Below are positions 1 through 11,745 of a stretch of DNA of 64,000 bases, piece after piece (the first letter of the stretch is position 1; every line of letters starts with the position of its first letter). Where the stretch lies: NCBI GenBank assembly GCA_963277665.1, contig OY728136.1, forward strand, positions 1,972,774,576-1,972,838,575. The letters run 5' to 3'. Made by a program: the position numbers and the translations under genes. Source of the DNA: Viscum album. Its lineage: Eukaryota > Streptophyta > Magnoliopsida > Santalales > Viscaceae. Below the pieces are notes generated by a model. The model searched no databases, was not told where the DNA came from, and saw nothing but the letters and a program-made list of their open reading frames with translations.

Positions 1-440
1 AGTTGACTATTCATTTAGGTTCACCAACCTCTCCAGGTACTCAATGGATATGGTTAGAGATCAGTACTTTAGAGCTCGGACCTTCGAGAATGGTCTACGA
101 TGAGACGACCAAGCAAGTGTCGTGCCTCTATGCATTTCAACTAATGTTGGAGTGCTCGAGTGGGCCATGGTGATCGAGAGCTTCTTGGTGGAGTAGAGAC
201 AACTTATGATAGTTAGCAGCAGGAAGAAATGTCCGTAGACCTCTGTAGCAGGGAGACAACGTCCGACACAGAGATCAGGATGTGGGAGACGTCAGATTAG
301 GACCCATGATAGGGGATCAACAGTCCAGGGCTCTCATGGTGGATCCAGTCATCATAGGGTTAAGTGGTGCTACACCTGCCATGATAGGGAACATATCACT
401 AGAGATTGTCTGACCCGTCGAGCTACTGACAGGGAAGCGG
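1..440 (+). pseudogene. gag remnant with zinc knuckle (gypsy-1)
   Basis: Gag forms the retrotransposon's cytoplasmic particle. The first ~200 bases read as a broken retrotransposon capsid segment (LSRYSMDMVRDQYFRARTFE), the usual region before a basic linker. At 368-409 the frame gives CYTCHDREHITRDC, a perfect CX2CX4HX4C nucleic-acid-binding knuckle. The capsid frame is broken by stops around 100-200, and the start lies outside the window. Protease follows about 330 bases downstream, as expected for a gag-pol layout. The knuckle is directly visible; the capsid assignment rests on family similarity. Confidence 0.85.
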
Positions 441-734
441 TGGATGGACCACTAAGGCAGAGGCATAGAGTGGATCAGACAGACCCTCTAGGTAATAGAT
501 GTTGCAGAGAAGCAGGGAGAACTGCAGGTGGGTGCAGATGCTTCGAATTACTTCAACCACCACCCGAAGTAGGTCCACACTAGGCTCAGGGAGTTGGGGG
601 ATAGGGGCGGGGACATATGCATGTGGTCGTGGCGTACGACCCTGGGGATCTAGGGATGATATGTGGTATGATATATGTATTCTATACCTAATATTCCATA
701 CCAATAAACACAGGTTCTAGTCATTCCTTCATAT

Positions 735-1072
735 CCACATGTCCTATATGATACAAGGAGATTCCGGTAGAACCGTTGACCCGATCCTTAGGCTTGGAGA
801 CACCTATTGGTGGAGACTCGATGATCACACACCGTTCTAGGAAGTGAAATCTCACCCTTGTAGGTGAGAGTTTCGGTTGGAACCTCTTAGTGTTAGCGTC
901 AAGGCCTTACGACATCAGTCTGGGTTTGGATTGGTTATCTTCAGTCGATGCCAAGTCTGACTGTTTTAGTTTAAGAGTGATGTGTGTCCACAGTGATGGG
1001 AGCAGGTTTTCCATTGTCAGAGAAAAGGAGACCCATGCAGCACAGAATAGGTTCATGCGTATGAGGTTCTAG
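735..1072 (+). pseudogene. aspartic protease remnant (gypsy-1)
   Basis: Retroviral-type aspartic protease that would mature Gag-Pol. The catalytic motif region at about 750-770 reads YDT followed by a frameshift, where the family has YDTGASHSF; one extra A at about 756-758 explains the break. About 45 codons further on, PYDISLGLDWLSSVDAKSDC (near 902-963) matches the conserved second half of plant gypsy proteases, where ILGMDWLS is usual. A stop ends the frame at 1070. The enzyme is dead because of the shift at its active site. Confidence 0.82.
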
Positions 1073-1199
1073 CCGGTTACTCATGATTTTTATAGACTTA
1101 CCCTCAGAGTAGTAGATGTGATGAGCTCCCAGTTCCCAGCAGTAGTGGCAGAGTATGGTGATTCCTTTCTCAATGATGTTCCAGGACTAACTCCCCACC

Positions 1200-1960
1200 G
1201 GGAAATTTACATCTGAATCAACATAAACCTCAGGACAGTTATTATTTCTTCATCAGCATATCGTATTTCTCCAATAGAGCATCGCAATCTAAGGGTGATG
1301 TTGGAGGATTTGTAGAGAAACAGTTTCGTGAGACCCAATGTTTCATCCTGGGCGGCACCAGTCTTGTTTTCTAAGAAGGCAGACATAAGTTTGAGGTTGT
1401 GTGTGGATTACCGGCACCTGAACCAGGTGACTATGAAGAACAGGTATCCACTGACAAGAATTTACGACCTCTTTGATCATCTTAGAGGGGTGCAGTGGTT
1501 CTCAAAGGTTTAACTTCGATCAAGTTTTCACCAGTTAAAAGTATGGGATGAGGATATACAGAAGACTACATTCAGATGAAACTACAGTCACTATGAATAC
1601 ATGGTGATGCCTTTCAGCGTGACAAATGCCCCCGTAGTGTTCATGGGACACATGAACCATATCTTCTAGCCGTACATGGACAGATTCAGAGTGGTCTTCA
1701 TAGACGACATCCTCGTGTACTCGACGTCAGAGGAGGACCACGCGAGACCCCTGCGGATAGTTCAAGATGTACTTTGAGAGCACCATCTTTATGGGAAGCT
1801 ATCGAAGTTCCAGTTCTTGATTCATGAGGTCCACTATTTGTGGCATGTCATATCAACGGATGGAGTAGATGTGGAACAAGACAAGGTGGATGTAGTGTTA
1901 GCATGAGAGCCACCTCAGATCATGACGGACTTGCGGAGCTTCGTTGGGTTGGCCGGACAT
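1200..1960 (+). pseudogene. reverse transcriptase remnant (gypsy-1)
   Basis: RNA-dependent DNA polymerase of the element. At 1328-1513 the protein reads [20 protein letters not shown] and then [20 protein letters not shown], the fingers and first palm motifs of Ty3/gypsy RTs. After a stop at 1511, the frame resumes with YEYMVMPFSVTNAP and, at 1691-1741, [17 protein letters not shown], which holds the catalytic DD pair (about 1703-1708). The YVDD-type motif is FIDD here, which is usual for this clade. Several stops and shifts break the gene, so the motifs survive but the enzyme cannot be made whole. Confidence 0.92.
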
Positions 1961-1964
1961 TACT

Positions 1965-2500
1965 GGAGATTCATTCATGATTGATCTCGAATATCAGTAC
2001 TTATGAAAGCCTTGACCAGGAAGAGGCATCCCTTTATATGGATGGAGAAGTTCCTGTAGGCTTTCAAGCAGTTGAGACAGAGTTTGACGTGCACCCAAAT
2101 CTTAATATTGCCTCAGGAGGGTGTCGAGTACATAGTTTTATGAGACACATCAGGGATCGGGCTTGGAAGTGTCCTGATGCAGAGGTAGGCAGTGATTGCT
2201 TATGGTTCGCATCATCATAGGCCACATGAGGAGAACTATGTGACCCATGCTCTCAAGATTTCTACAGTTGTATTCGCATTGAATATGTGGAGACACTACC
2301 TTATGGGTGAGTGGTTCATCTTCTAATATGACCAAAAGATCCTAAATTACATATTCTCACATAAGGATCTGAATATGAGGTAGAGGTGATTGCTAGAGTT
2401 CATTCAGGATTATGATTTCAAGATTATCTACACTCTAGGGAAGGGGAACAAGGTGTCAGATGCTCTTAGCAGAAGGTTGAGCTCACAGCTATTGAGTGAG
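1965..2500 (+). pseudogene. RNase H remnant (gypsy-1)
   Basis: RNase H removes the RNA template during reverse transcription. The clearest segment is near 2332-2490: a stretch reading YIFSHKDLNMR, then WLEFIQDYDFKIIYTLGKGN and KVSDALSRR, the C-terminal signature of gypsy RNase H (usual form LNMRQRRWLELLKDYD ... GKANVVADALSR). The upstream half (about 1980-2330) contains several stops. It sits directly between RT and integrase as the family requires. Non-functional. Confidence 0.85.
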
Positions 2501-2599
2501 GCGATAGAGAAGTTATCCATGTTTCAGTTATCCTTCATGGATGGAGAGGATGCAGCTTACCTGCAGTCGGTGGCTGTCACCCCTACACTCTTACAATGA

Positions 2600-3480
2600 G
2601 TAAGGTATGTGCATATTGGGGATGTCGACTGTGAGGATTTACATGCTTAGTTATACACAGGACATGCTGCTGATGGATATTCGCAAGGTGGGGAGCACGT
2701 ACTTCTTTTTAGAAGATGCATTGTTGTACCAGTATCATTGCATGAAGAGGTCCAGAGGGAGTTTCAAACATCCCCCTTGGCGGTACATCGTATAGTTTAA
2801 ATGATTTACCAGGATCTCTGATGACAGTTCTGGTGGTCAGGCATGAAGAAGGCAGTAGCATAGTTTGTTTCCTGATGCCTCAATGCCAGTAGGTGAAGGC
2901 TGAGCACCAGGTTCCAGCAGAATTACCTAACCTCCAGAAGTTCCGGAGTGGATGTGGGATGGAATATTGATGGGCTTTGTGACAGGATTACCACAGATTT
3001 CTAAGGGGCATGATTCTATCTGGGTGATCATTGACCGACTCACCATGTCAGCCCAATTAGCTGCTATCAGGGAGCAGAGTTCCATAGAGAGCTTTGGAAA
3101 CCTCTTTTTGCAAGGGATATATCGACTTCATGGAGTCCCATCAATTATAGTCTCAGACTAAGACACCCCACTTTACATACCGATTATGGAAGGGACTTCA
3201 AGAGGCCTTTGGTACTCAACTACTCTTGAGCACCGCATTCTATCCTCAGACCGATGGTCATACTGAGGGAACCATTCAGGTTTTTTCGGATATGTTGTGG
3301 GTCTGTATCATGGACTTTGGTCACAGTTGGGAGGAGCACATACAACTGGAGGAGTTTGTGTACAATAATAGCTACCACTCCACCATTGGAATGGAACCTT
3401 TTGAAGCTTTATATTGGAGACCCTGCCAGTCCCCGCTTTTCTAGACAGACCCCGGAGAGTCAGCACTCATAGGTCCAGAG
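2600..3480 (+). pseudogene. integrase remnant (gypsy-1)
   Basis: Integrase inserts the cDNA into the genome. The catalytic core starts near 2952 with FVTGLPQISKGHDSIWVIID, and IYRLHGVPSIIVSD follows at about 3117-3161. The third block, STAFYPQTDGHTEGTIQVFS, is at 3229-3288. In the family the first catalytic Asp is in MDFVTGLP; here it reads MGFVTGLP, so that Asp is lost. A stop follows the second (SD-stop-D). AYNNSYHS-type residues at 3360-3390 complete the core. The gene is therefore inactive both by stops and by loss of an active-site residue. Confidence 0.9.
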
Positions 3481-3549
3481 ATGGTGCGGGATAGCACAAA
3501 AAAAGTACAGATAATCCAGGAGTGAATGATGACTATACAGAGCTGGATG

Positions 3550-4010
3550 AAGTCTTATGCTGATAGGTGACGGAGACCCATGTATATTGAGGAGGGATAC
3601 CACGTCTTTATTCGGGTTTCACCTTGATGAGGGTTATTGAGATTTGGCCAAAGCGGCAAGCTATCTATGGGGTTCATCGGACCTTTCCAGATAATGTGTA
3701 GAGTTGGTGAGGTGGCATACCGCCTGGATCTTCTTCCATAGTTACATCGGGTACATGATGTCTTCCACATGTTGTAGTTGAGGAGGTACATGCATGACCC
3801 ATCGCACGTCATTGACTGGGGTGAGAAGGACATCAAGGATGGAGTGACCTTTGCAGATTACCTAGTGGAGATCAAGGATCGGAAGGAGAGGATCCTCAAT
3901 GGGTGATCGATTGCCTTGCTGTGCATTCGGTGGCGGCATGGGAATCTTCATGAGTTTACGTGGTTGCAGGGGGCTCAAATCTGTGCCCACTACCGACATC
4001 TTTTTGAGTT
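3550..4010 (+). pseudogene. integrase C-terminal domain and chromodomain (gypsy-1)
   Basis: The segment after the core reads in pieces as the GPF/Y-type C-terminal domain (RFIGPFQ-like and VAYRLDLL-like text at 3670-3740, then HDVFHML..YMHDPSHVIDW at 3750-3820). From about 3840 it continues VEIKDRKERILNG, a stop, and then CIRWRHGNLHEFTWLQGA ... HLFEL (3917-4008), which aligns with plant chromodomains (usual VLWRNHGVEEATWE ... YPHLF). In chromoviruses this domain is thought to steer insertion to heterochromatin marks. It defines the clade of this element. Confidence 0.82.
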
Positions 4011-4047
4011 GTCTTTTTTTTTGGATTTTTGGGGACACAAAACCCCA

Positions 4048-4059
4048 AGGTGGGGAGAA
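4048..4059 (+). other. polypurine tract of gypsy-1
   Basis: AGGTGGGGAGAA lies immediately before a TGTGATG start that looks like an LTR boundary. A purine run at this place primes plus-strand DNA synthesis in LTR retrotransposons. It fixes the left end of the 3' LTR. Confidence 0.75.
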
Positions 4060-7000
4060 TGTGATGTCTTGGATTTTTCATTTATTATTTTTAAATATTA
4101 TATGTAATTATTACAAGACCAGGCAAAAAGTTGTCATATTATTCAAAGGCCCGGTGATCCCAGAATGGTGGTTTAAAATTTTTTTATGCTAAGTGAGTCG
4201 GAACCTGTTAGCAGTAGTGGTAGTTTCCAAACTGATGCCTAGATTAAAAATCTGAGGGAACCATTGCATCCGGGATAAAGAATTTACCTACGAATGGGTC
4301 TAACCATGAATGGAACTAGTCGAGAAAAAATTTAATTTTTCGGATGTTTTCAGTAAAATTAAATAAAATAAATTGCATTGTTTATTATATCTTAATTTGG
4401 AAACATTCACTACAGCACAACGACAAGGTGGATTTTTAATAATTAACGTCATGTCATAATGACTCAAAAACAACAACTTGACTCATTAATGTCACCGCAT
4501 GATGGAATTACAAAACGTGCTTCCCCTTTTTAATGGGTTAATCAAACGATGGTCGATGACGGAAAATTTAGAGAAAACTCAGGAGAATCCGTGAGCCTTG
4601 GAGAAAACTCTTGGTGATGAACGATGAAAAATCAAAGCAGAGAATTGATACGCCAAAGAGTTGAAGGATATCGAAGACGATAGTAGCACGACCTATTCGT
4701 CAATGATGGATACCTTTTGAGGTAAGGGTTTTTTATTTAATTTCATTTTCCCTGTTTTTGATTTAAATGACAAACATAGATCAACCATGAACATGTTGAT
4801 CTGCGGGTTCATGCGTTCTTGCAGGAGGGTTTCTATTGGGCTGTTTTTGGGGATTGATCCATGATTATTGTTTCTCATTGGATACTACTCTGTTTTATCC
4901 TACTGACGGGAGAATATCAACATCGTGACGAACGAATGTGGAGGATAGTTCCTCAATTTCTTTTTTGTATTTCCACCCCATTTATTATCTCTTTCTTTCA
5001 TCGCATTCTTCGCGTTCTTTGTGGTGGGATGAAAAACGAATCATTGTGCATTCGTTTCATGACGCAATGATCTAAAATTAGAGATCCAACATTGCAATGA
5101 CCTAAAAGAGGTGCGACGACGATGGAGGCATATGAATCTACACGGTTTATGAAATTCTATTCTTCGACCTTTCTTTGTGCCGGTGGATCAAAACGAATTT
5201 TCTGGGCCGATCAGAGGTCCTAAAAACAATGGGAACGACTTCAGGATGTTGGGGAGACCTAGATTCTAGTGTTTCGTGGAAATAAGATGTTCGGATCGAT
5301 GAATGGGGAATCACGGTAGGTGCGCCGGTGAAGAGCGTCATTTCTGGAAAATTCCGGGATACACGATGTGTACTTCTGACAAATAGGCCATGCCATACAG
5401 GCAGTGGAAGGTAGGGTTTCGAGGGTTAGAGAGTAATCACAATGTGCATGACCCTGATCACACAATGTGTTGGACTTTCCCTGATGCTTGGTGTGTATTT
5501 TGGAAAGTACACAGACAAGGGATGGACTACACAGCTTCGGAACACTGCGTGTACTCTCTACGTAGCATGGAAGAGGTGGCTACACGGGACTCAGTGTGTA
5601 TCCAGGGGATACACAAACATGGGTTATAGTACATGGTCGTGTACTACACCACACGACCAAGAGAGTCTAGTAGCGTGGGTCACCCCATGTACCAATTACA
5701 TGGGTTGGAATACACGAGTAGAGGTCGTGTATGGGCACATGGCCAGTGTACATGGAACTGACCCTAGATACTCGGACATGGCATTTAATTCGTACCACAT
5801 GCAGTGTACTGGATTTTTATACATGACTAACCTTACGACCCAGGCCAATGTACGTGGGTAGTACCAGAGGGTTGAAGGCATGGCTTGTGACTTTTCAAAA
5901 CGCCATGTACTTTTTTGGAAATTTACTTCGTCCTCCTTTCCACCTTGTCTTGGGCATGTTTCGTTTGGGTTAGTTCCCCCTCTTATCATTGTCGTTAATG
6001 TCATGCATCGTTTCTTTTTACATCAGTATGATCCCTTTAGAAGGACTTTCCGTGATAGAGTCAGGAATCCTTCCTAGAGGCTCAGAGCGAGATCCATTAT
6101 CCATTCTTTACCCTAGGTACAGTTAGTCATCGATGTGACCAACTCTACCGAGCATTGATCTTATACCTAGCTCATGAATCCGGATGAGTCGCGGTATCCT
6201 CCATGTCCCTGGAAGTGATCCTCATCTATGTATCATGATGTTTCCCACTCAAGAGTGTGTATCCTTTAATTATGGTATCTATCTATCGTGATCTTCCCAC
6301 TCAATAGTGTGTCTCCCGTAATGAGTGTAACTACCTCTTGTGATATTTCCCAATGTACAGTACTTCTCGGAAAGACATCATCAAAGTATCTAGATTTGTG
6401 GAGTGTGTTCTCCCTGAACGAGTCCTTTGTGGAATCTTCGAATTGAATCTCTAAATGGGGTTATGTAGTTGTGTGACTTTTCTCTAGACTACGTGTTTGG
6501 TTTTTGAGCATATCTAGTTAGTATTTCTTTTCTATATATTCTGTAGACATATACTGTGTAGGGATGAATGTACCATTACTTTGTGTATTGCTTTGTGGTT
6601 TTTAAGGGTCCTCTACTGAGTAGTGTTATACTCACCCTTGCATAGGATTTTCCCGCACGTGTCGTCTCTTGTGCAGATGAGAATCCTTTTGACAGGTTCA
6701 AGGGAATACTAGGACAAGACCGAGCTTTCTGAGTTCCCTACATGCTGAGGCATTCATATGGCTATGATCATCAATCCTAGTACCTCTTTGTGATTACATG
6801 TTGTACCTTTCACTTTTCAGACTCTTGTTTTAGTGGTCTTGTATTCTGGACCAGTTTACTTTAAACACATTATATTACGTTGAATGCTGTTGGTTTGGTT
6901 TAGTTGTATGAATGCATTTTGTTCTTTAGTGGTTGTTTTTATATTTCCAAATTTGTGGGCCTCGAGATGTGTGCATGTGAACAGGTTCTTAGGAAATGCC

Positions 7001-7103
7001 TCTCATATTAGTGATATTCCTACTCGGTGCTAGTCACCATCCCCTGGCCTATTGGGGTGAGCTTGGGGAGTCAAGGCGCGGGCCCTACAGGGACAGGTCG
7101 CGA
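4060..7103 (+). repeat. 3' LTR of gypsy-1 (~3.0 kb)
   Basis: The LTR starts with TGTGATGTCTTGG right after the purine tract and appears to end near GGTCGCGATA at about 7103, after a G+C-rich stretch (7040-7100) of the type that closes many chromovirus LTRs. The partner LTR is outside the window, so the right edge is inferred from the start of gypsy-2. It contains a strong splice-donor-like GAG/GTAAGG at 4721/4722 and a cluster of ACAC/GTGT words at 5440-5860. ORFs inside it, including one of 139 codons at 5442-5861, show no protein similarity I recognise and are probably chance. Confidence 0.72.
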
Positions 7104-8059
7104 TATTTTAAGGGATAAATTTTTATTTTAGGGTATGGAAAATGATTTTTATGTTTGGAAATTATGTTTTTTGTATTTTAATGAATCATTTATGAATTTA
7201 AAAATAGTTTGGCAGAAGAATATGTTCTACAGATGATTATATCATTATTAAATAATTAATGGTGTAATTTATGATACATTAGTTGTGTGAAAATATGTAT
7301 TTTTACTATTCACCTAAAAATATATGTGTTCCAGAAAATTAAAAAAATACTCTTAGAAATTTTCAAATTTATGATTTCCAAAATGATATTCATTTTTAAA
7401 CAACATCTTTCATATAGTGATTAATTTAATTTATATTAAAAAAAATCTTATTTTTGAAAAATACATTAAAAACATTTTTATTAAAAATGTAACTTTGTTT
7501 TCATTGAGTTTTTTAATCATTATATTTATTATCAAATTTATATTTTATTTTGTTACTCATTATGAATAATATTTATATAAAAATTCATTATTTTGGGGTT
7601 AAATTACTATTTCCAATGGTCTAGTCACAATTCATTGTGATCATGTAACTATTCTAAAATTCACATCACTTTTCCAACATTCTAATTACCGTCTATAAAT
7701 ACCACACCATTCATTCAATGAATATTCACTAAAATCCCTTTTATGGTTATAAATGTTCATTGTCTAATATTTTTATTTGTTATATATATTTTTCTATATT
7801 TTTGGTCTTGGAAATTATGATTCTAGAAGATTGTGGATATCCCTACTTTCACAATTTAGATTTTATATTTTAAATTTTTCAAAATTATATTGTTTTGAAT
7901 ATTCATTGGTTTTAAATATGACTAATGTAATGGTTTTTATTAATGTGATAATATTTTTTAAATTCTTCTCTATCTTTTATGTGTATAATATTATATAATA
8001 TAAAATAATACAAATTTATCTAGGAAACAATTATTTCTATTAAAAATTAAGACCTTGTA
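7104..8059 (-). repeat. 3' LTR of gypsy-2
   Basis: Colinear with 14654-15628 over its whole length with many substitutions and small indels. Shared landmarks include the GGAAAATGATxTTTAT start region (7136 and 14685), ATATGTGTT/TGATGTGTTTCA (about 7325 and 14868), TACTATTxCCAATG (about 7606 and 15150) and a TATAATATTATATAATAT run (about 7983 and 15549). Its right edge (TACAAGGTC on the minus strand) is a worn version of TGTAACAACC. Confidence 0.82.
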
Positions 8060-8099
8060 TTCGACCCACATTTAGAAATTTCATCACCAAATATTGTTT

Positions 8100-8560
8100 T
8101 TGTATATTTTATGTTGAGAATAGTTGGGGTTACTTCAATTTCATGGTTTCCTTTTTCTCCTGTCACCACTTCATATTTAATGTTGTGAAAAAGAACATTC
8201 ACACTGTGAGTTGTTTTTTTTGTAGAACATTATCCAGTTGTCCAAGATCACCACCACACATTGTTCATATAAATGGTCTTTCTCATGTTATACAACATCT
8301 ATATTCAGTACATGTGATTTTTTGGTTATGTACTTTCTCAGGAGAGATGCGTGGAACATATCCTGAAACATGATCCGTATTTAGTGGAAGTGCAAGTCGA
8401 TAATCAAAAACAATTATGCGATCATGGATCTCAAAGGGGTTAAATTACCTTAGGGTATGGTGGAAATTAAACCCAAATCTCATGAGCATATTCCATGGTG
8501 ATATTTTAAAGAAAATTTATCACCAACCTCAAATTTCAAGACCCTTCCTTGGTTGTCAGT
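8100..8560 (-). pseudogene. chromodomain and integrase C-terminus (gypsy-2)
   Basis: Minus-strand reading downward from about 8400 gives MFHASLLRKYITKKSHVLN, matching the family's VFHVSMLRKYxxDPSHVL. It continues with YEQCVVVILDNWIMFYKKN (family YEEQPVKILDRxxKVLRNK) and then VLFHNIKYEVVTGE, the place of VLWRNHxVEEATWE in chromodomains. Stops interrupt each block. This shows gypsy-2 is also a chromovirus. Confidence 0.72.
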
Positions 8561-8689
8561 GTAAAACATGCTTTGACTCTACGCAGCTTTTTTATAATCT
8601 TGGGTGGATTTATCATTCTCTATCATATTATTGACAATATATGTCCAAGTAGCTTTTATTTTCCAAATTCAACCTATTAATTTTTTGAT

Positions 8690-9150
8690 CTTAATTTTTC
8701 CCATACAAGCTTCATATACATCCACTACAATATTAGAGTTGAAGTTTTTGTTACATTAAAAATCAACAAATGGGAGATGTAGACCCCATCCACCAATGAA
8801 TTCCAATGAGAAATTATTTATATTTTTTTCATGAATTTTAGTTGTCCTCTCATATTTAAACTTTTATGGGGGTTTATAGAAGACACTAAAATTCAATTTA
8901 TTATTATAATCTTGTTGATGTATTCTCTAAAATTTATTGGTAAACTATGGATCACTATAAAAATGATTGATAGTGGTACCCCATACATCCCCCACATCAA
9001 TTACATGTTCCATAGAAAGATATTCATGAAAAAAATATTCATTAATAGAAATGTATTTTTATGTATTGGTGATTCGATCCACCATAACCTATATCACATT
9101 GTATCCTTTAGATGACTATATAAACTGGTGAAAAATACAATAGTGGTGTT
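8690..9150 (-). pseudogene. integrase core remnant (gypsy-2)
   Basis: Read down from about 9135 the minus strand gives RIQCDIGYGGSNHQYIKIHF where gypsy integrases have GYDSIWVIVDRLTKSAHF. It goes on with MYGVPLSIIF (family LHGVPxSIVSD), LNFSVFYKPP (family LNFSTAYHPQTDG) and NNFSLEFIGGWG-like text up to VVDVYEAC (family GMAPYEALYGRxC). The catalytic residues are lost or replaced and stops are frequent. Match quality is weak per residue but the blocks are colinear and correctly spaced. Confidence 0.72.
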
Positions 9151-10259
9151 CTATTTTTTCCACATGGGTATGGGAAATGGTTTCATTATAACATTGGACG
9201 TATATATCTTATTTAAATTTCCATCATACCATACATATTTATATAAGATCCAAAATCTACTTCTTCATGTTTTTTCACAATAATTTCTCTTGAATATCAT
9301 GATACATCATGGTAGTTTCAGTATTGATAGATAATGATGATCTATGTGAATTTTCTAATAGATTCTTCTTTATCTCTTGGGATTAAGAAACATAAATCCT
9401 AGATATGTGTTAGATAGAACCCTTATAGTCAATGCAGAACACATGTAGCTTCCCTTTAATTATTTCATCTTCTATTGAAGATCCATATAATCCCATTATG
9501 ACTCCTTGATATTAACTTGGATATATTTTTGGGAAATCATTTTGAAAATGTAGGATATTTTCCCTACCATTATTATTTGTAGATAAAACCTTCGTAAATC
9601 CAAAAATGTAGGGTTTTTCTAAATATGCATTGTAGATATAGTATAAGTATCTTTTGTTATTAGTGGTTTACATACCTTGGTCACCTTTAATGGATGGTAG
9701 TGAATAGGGATGTTTTAGTCCGTAATTATCACTAACCATCTTCATCGATTCATGTTGGTATCTTTTTTTATGAATATATTCTTTGGACTCTAATTATTGG
9801 TATATATGTCACACATCTCAATATGTTGTGGTAGTTCCACCAAAAATTTATGGAAAATATTATAGTTTCTAACTCGAAATCATGTGTGGGGTTGTTTCGC
9901 TGATGGAAATTCAACTATCGTGAAGCATAGTCTATCAACTTCTCATTATTCATTATTATGAAACACAATTATTTTATAGAACAATAATTGAATACCCCAA
10001 AACATTCTCCACTTGTTGGTAGTGTGAGTACATGTGTTGTAGTAGACACTACATGAGATCCTTAAATATTTCCTCCAGATTTTCTTTTTAGATAAACTCT
10101 ACACATTTCTAATTTATCATATATAGTAGGACAAAAATAATGAGAGATTTATTAGAAAATAACATTAGTACCCTTGCGAAGATAATAAAAAATTGGATTT
10201 CTATGACACTATTGTGTATGGGAAATTTCTAAATTTTATTCTTCTTTAAAGGTTCAACA

Positions 10260-10810
10260 TAAGTCGCCTCACATGTGATCACTTTCCCTAAAAATGTGAT
10301 TTGATGCACCAAAAAGTCACACATGAAAAATTTAGTGTAAACTTACTCCTTACATGGTGTTTTTAGTACAATTAATAGATGTCCTACATTTTCCTCCTTG
10401 ATATTCAAGTCTATTATAATTTATTTGATAAATAATAACAAAACTTTTCCAATGTAGTCTCAAAATACTCACATGATTAAATCCATGAAAATTAAAATGT
10501 AATTAGTATGTTTGAAGGGAATCACAATGAACTCATAGTGTCAATAAATTTTAGAAGTGTAGTCTTATGAATGTTATCCTTCGTCACCTTCACTGGATTA
10601 TATACTGAATGAATATCCACTTATGAGAATTACTAAGATCCTCATTGTGGATCAAACATGTCATAAATCATTTGTAGGGGATACTTTTTTTTAGGGTGAT
10701 CATATTGAGCTTTTGGTAATCAATATACAGACATGTTTATCTATAAATAATAATGAAAAAGTGCACTAAAACACCCTAGGTGATGCACTATGGTATATGA
10801 AACCTTTTTC
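10260..10810 (-). pseudogene. reverse transcriptase remnant (gypsy-2)
   Basis: From about 10800 downward the minus strand reads GVLVHFFIIIYR, stop, TCLYIDYQKLNMITL, aligning with [27 protein letters not shown]. Further down come RITFIRLHF (family KTAFRTRYGHYEF), DSLQTY-stop-LHFNFHGFNHV (family PFGLTNAPATFMDLMNRV), VIIYQINYNRLEYQGGKC (family [17 protein letters not shown]) and TKFFMCDFLVHQITFLGKVI (family AKFSKCEFWLxEVAFLGHVV). The DD pair is replaced, so the polymerase is dead. The order fixes the element on the minus strand. Confidence 0.85.
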
Positions 10811-11689
10811 AAAATAATATTTTAGCATGTTTTTTACTGACTCAAGTTTGCCCATGTCCATATTGTAGGATATTTTGGAGATATGAGTGTCTTTGGGAAT
10901 GAATATTATTTTGTACTCATCCTCATGATATTGTTTAATTCAGTGTAACTATTTAGGAAATAAATCATTTTTCTCCCTCACAATTTTAATTCCATATAGG
11001 TTGACACATTCCTTTTACTCAACCATTTGGGAAAGGTATGTTTCTTCATTGGGTATCATTAAGAACGCCATAGAAGTATTTTCCAAATTCTATTAATTAA
11101 CATCCTTGAAATTGTAGAGGATCATTAGATGGATCAGAATATGGAATAATATTTCCTTTTCCAGATATTCAATGTGTTCAATATATAATGAGATTCAATT
11201 TATACGTTTTACAGTTTTGAATTCCATCAAGTGAAGGATTATGAAATTCTTTTGATGATAATTCACCAAAAATATAAAATGAGTGGATCATAACACTTGG
11301 GTTTCAGTGAAAAAACCACTATGATTAATATATATATATATCTATAAATAATTGTATTTGGGATTTGATTCAACATTTCAAGAAAATATTCAACATATAA
11401 AATAATGTATAAAACCAGAATAAAATAATTTTTTTCCATTTTTTAGTGATTCAAATGTGTACCATGTATGACTTCATTTTAAATCTCCACATAATTAGTA
11501 GTGATGGAATAATAATTACCTTGAACTATTGGGTTTGGTGTTTTCTAACATAGATAAACCTCAAGGAATCATGGAATGATACACTAGAATTCCTATATCA
11601 CTTTATCCTAACATTTTTTAATTTTAAAATTGATTGTTTATTAAGAGTTTACTCCCTTTACTGCATCATGTATGATGGTTTCTTCATTT

Positions 11690-11745
11690 CTATTTGGCAT
11701 TCATCGGATTTGTGGTCTACAATCCCACACAGGAACCACTTCAAA
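11690..11745 (-). pseudogene. gag zinc knuckle remnant (gypsy-2)
   Basis: Minus-strand codons at 11738-11697 read WFLCGIVDHKSDEC. This is a CX2CX4HX4C knuckle whose first Cys has become Trp while the second Cys, the His and the last Cys remain. It lies upstream of RT on the minus strand, as gag should. The rest of gag is expected between here and about 14600, but I could not recognise it. Confidence 0.6.

Larger units (their letters stand above)
1..7103 (+). mobile_element. gypsy-1: Ty3/gypsy chromovirus, 5' part outside window
   Basis: This is a decayed LTR retrotransposon running off the left edge. In order on the plus strand it shows a gag zinc knuckle, protease, reverse transcriptase, RNase H, integrase and a chromodomain, then a purine tract and a ~3 kb 3' LTR. 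The pol order (RT before integrase) defines Ty3/gypsy, and the C-terminal chromodomain defines the chromovirus branch; the long LTR would suit the Tekay/Del clade (inference). Every gene has stops and frameshifts, so it cannot make its proteins. It is visibly richer in G+C than the sequence to its right, which suggests it is younger than gypsy-2 next to it. Confidence 0.92.

Noticed and set aside
5442..5861. 139-codon open frame, the longest in the window
   Set aside because: It lies inside the gypsy-1 LTR, has odd composition set by repeated GTGTA/ACATGG words, an overlapping frame of similar quality, and no motif I recognise. Most likely chance.
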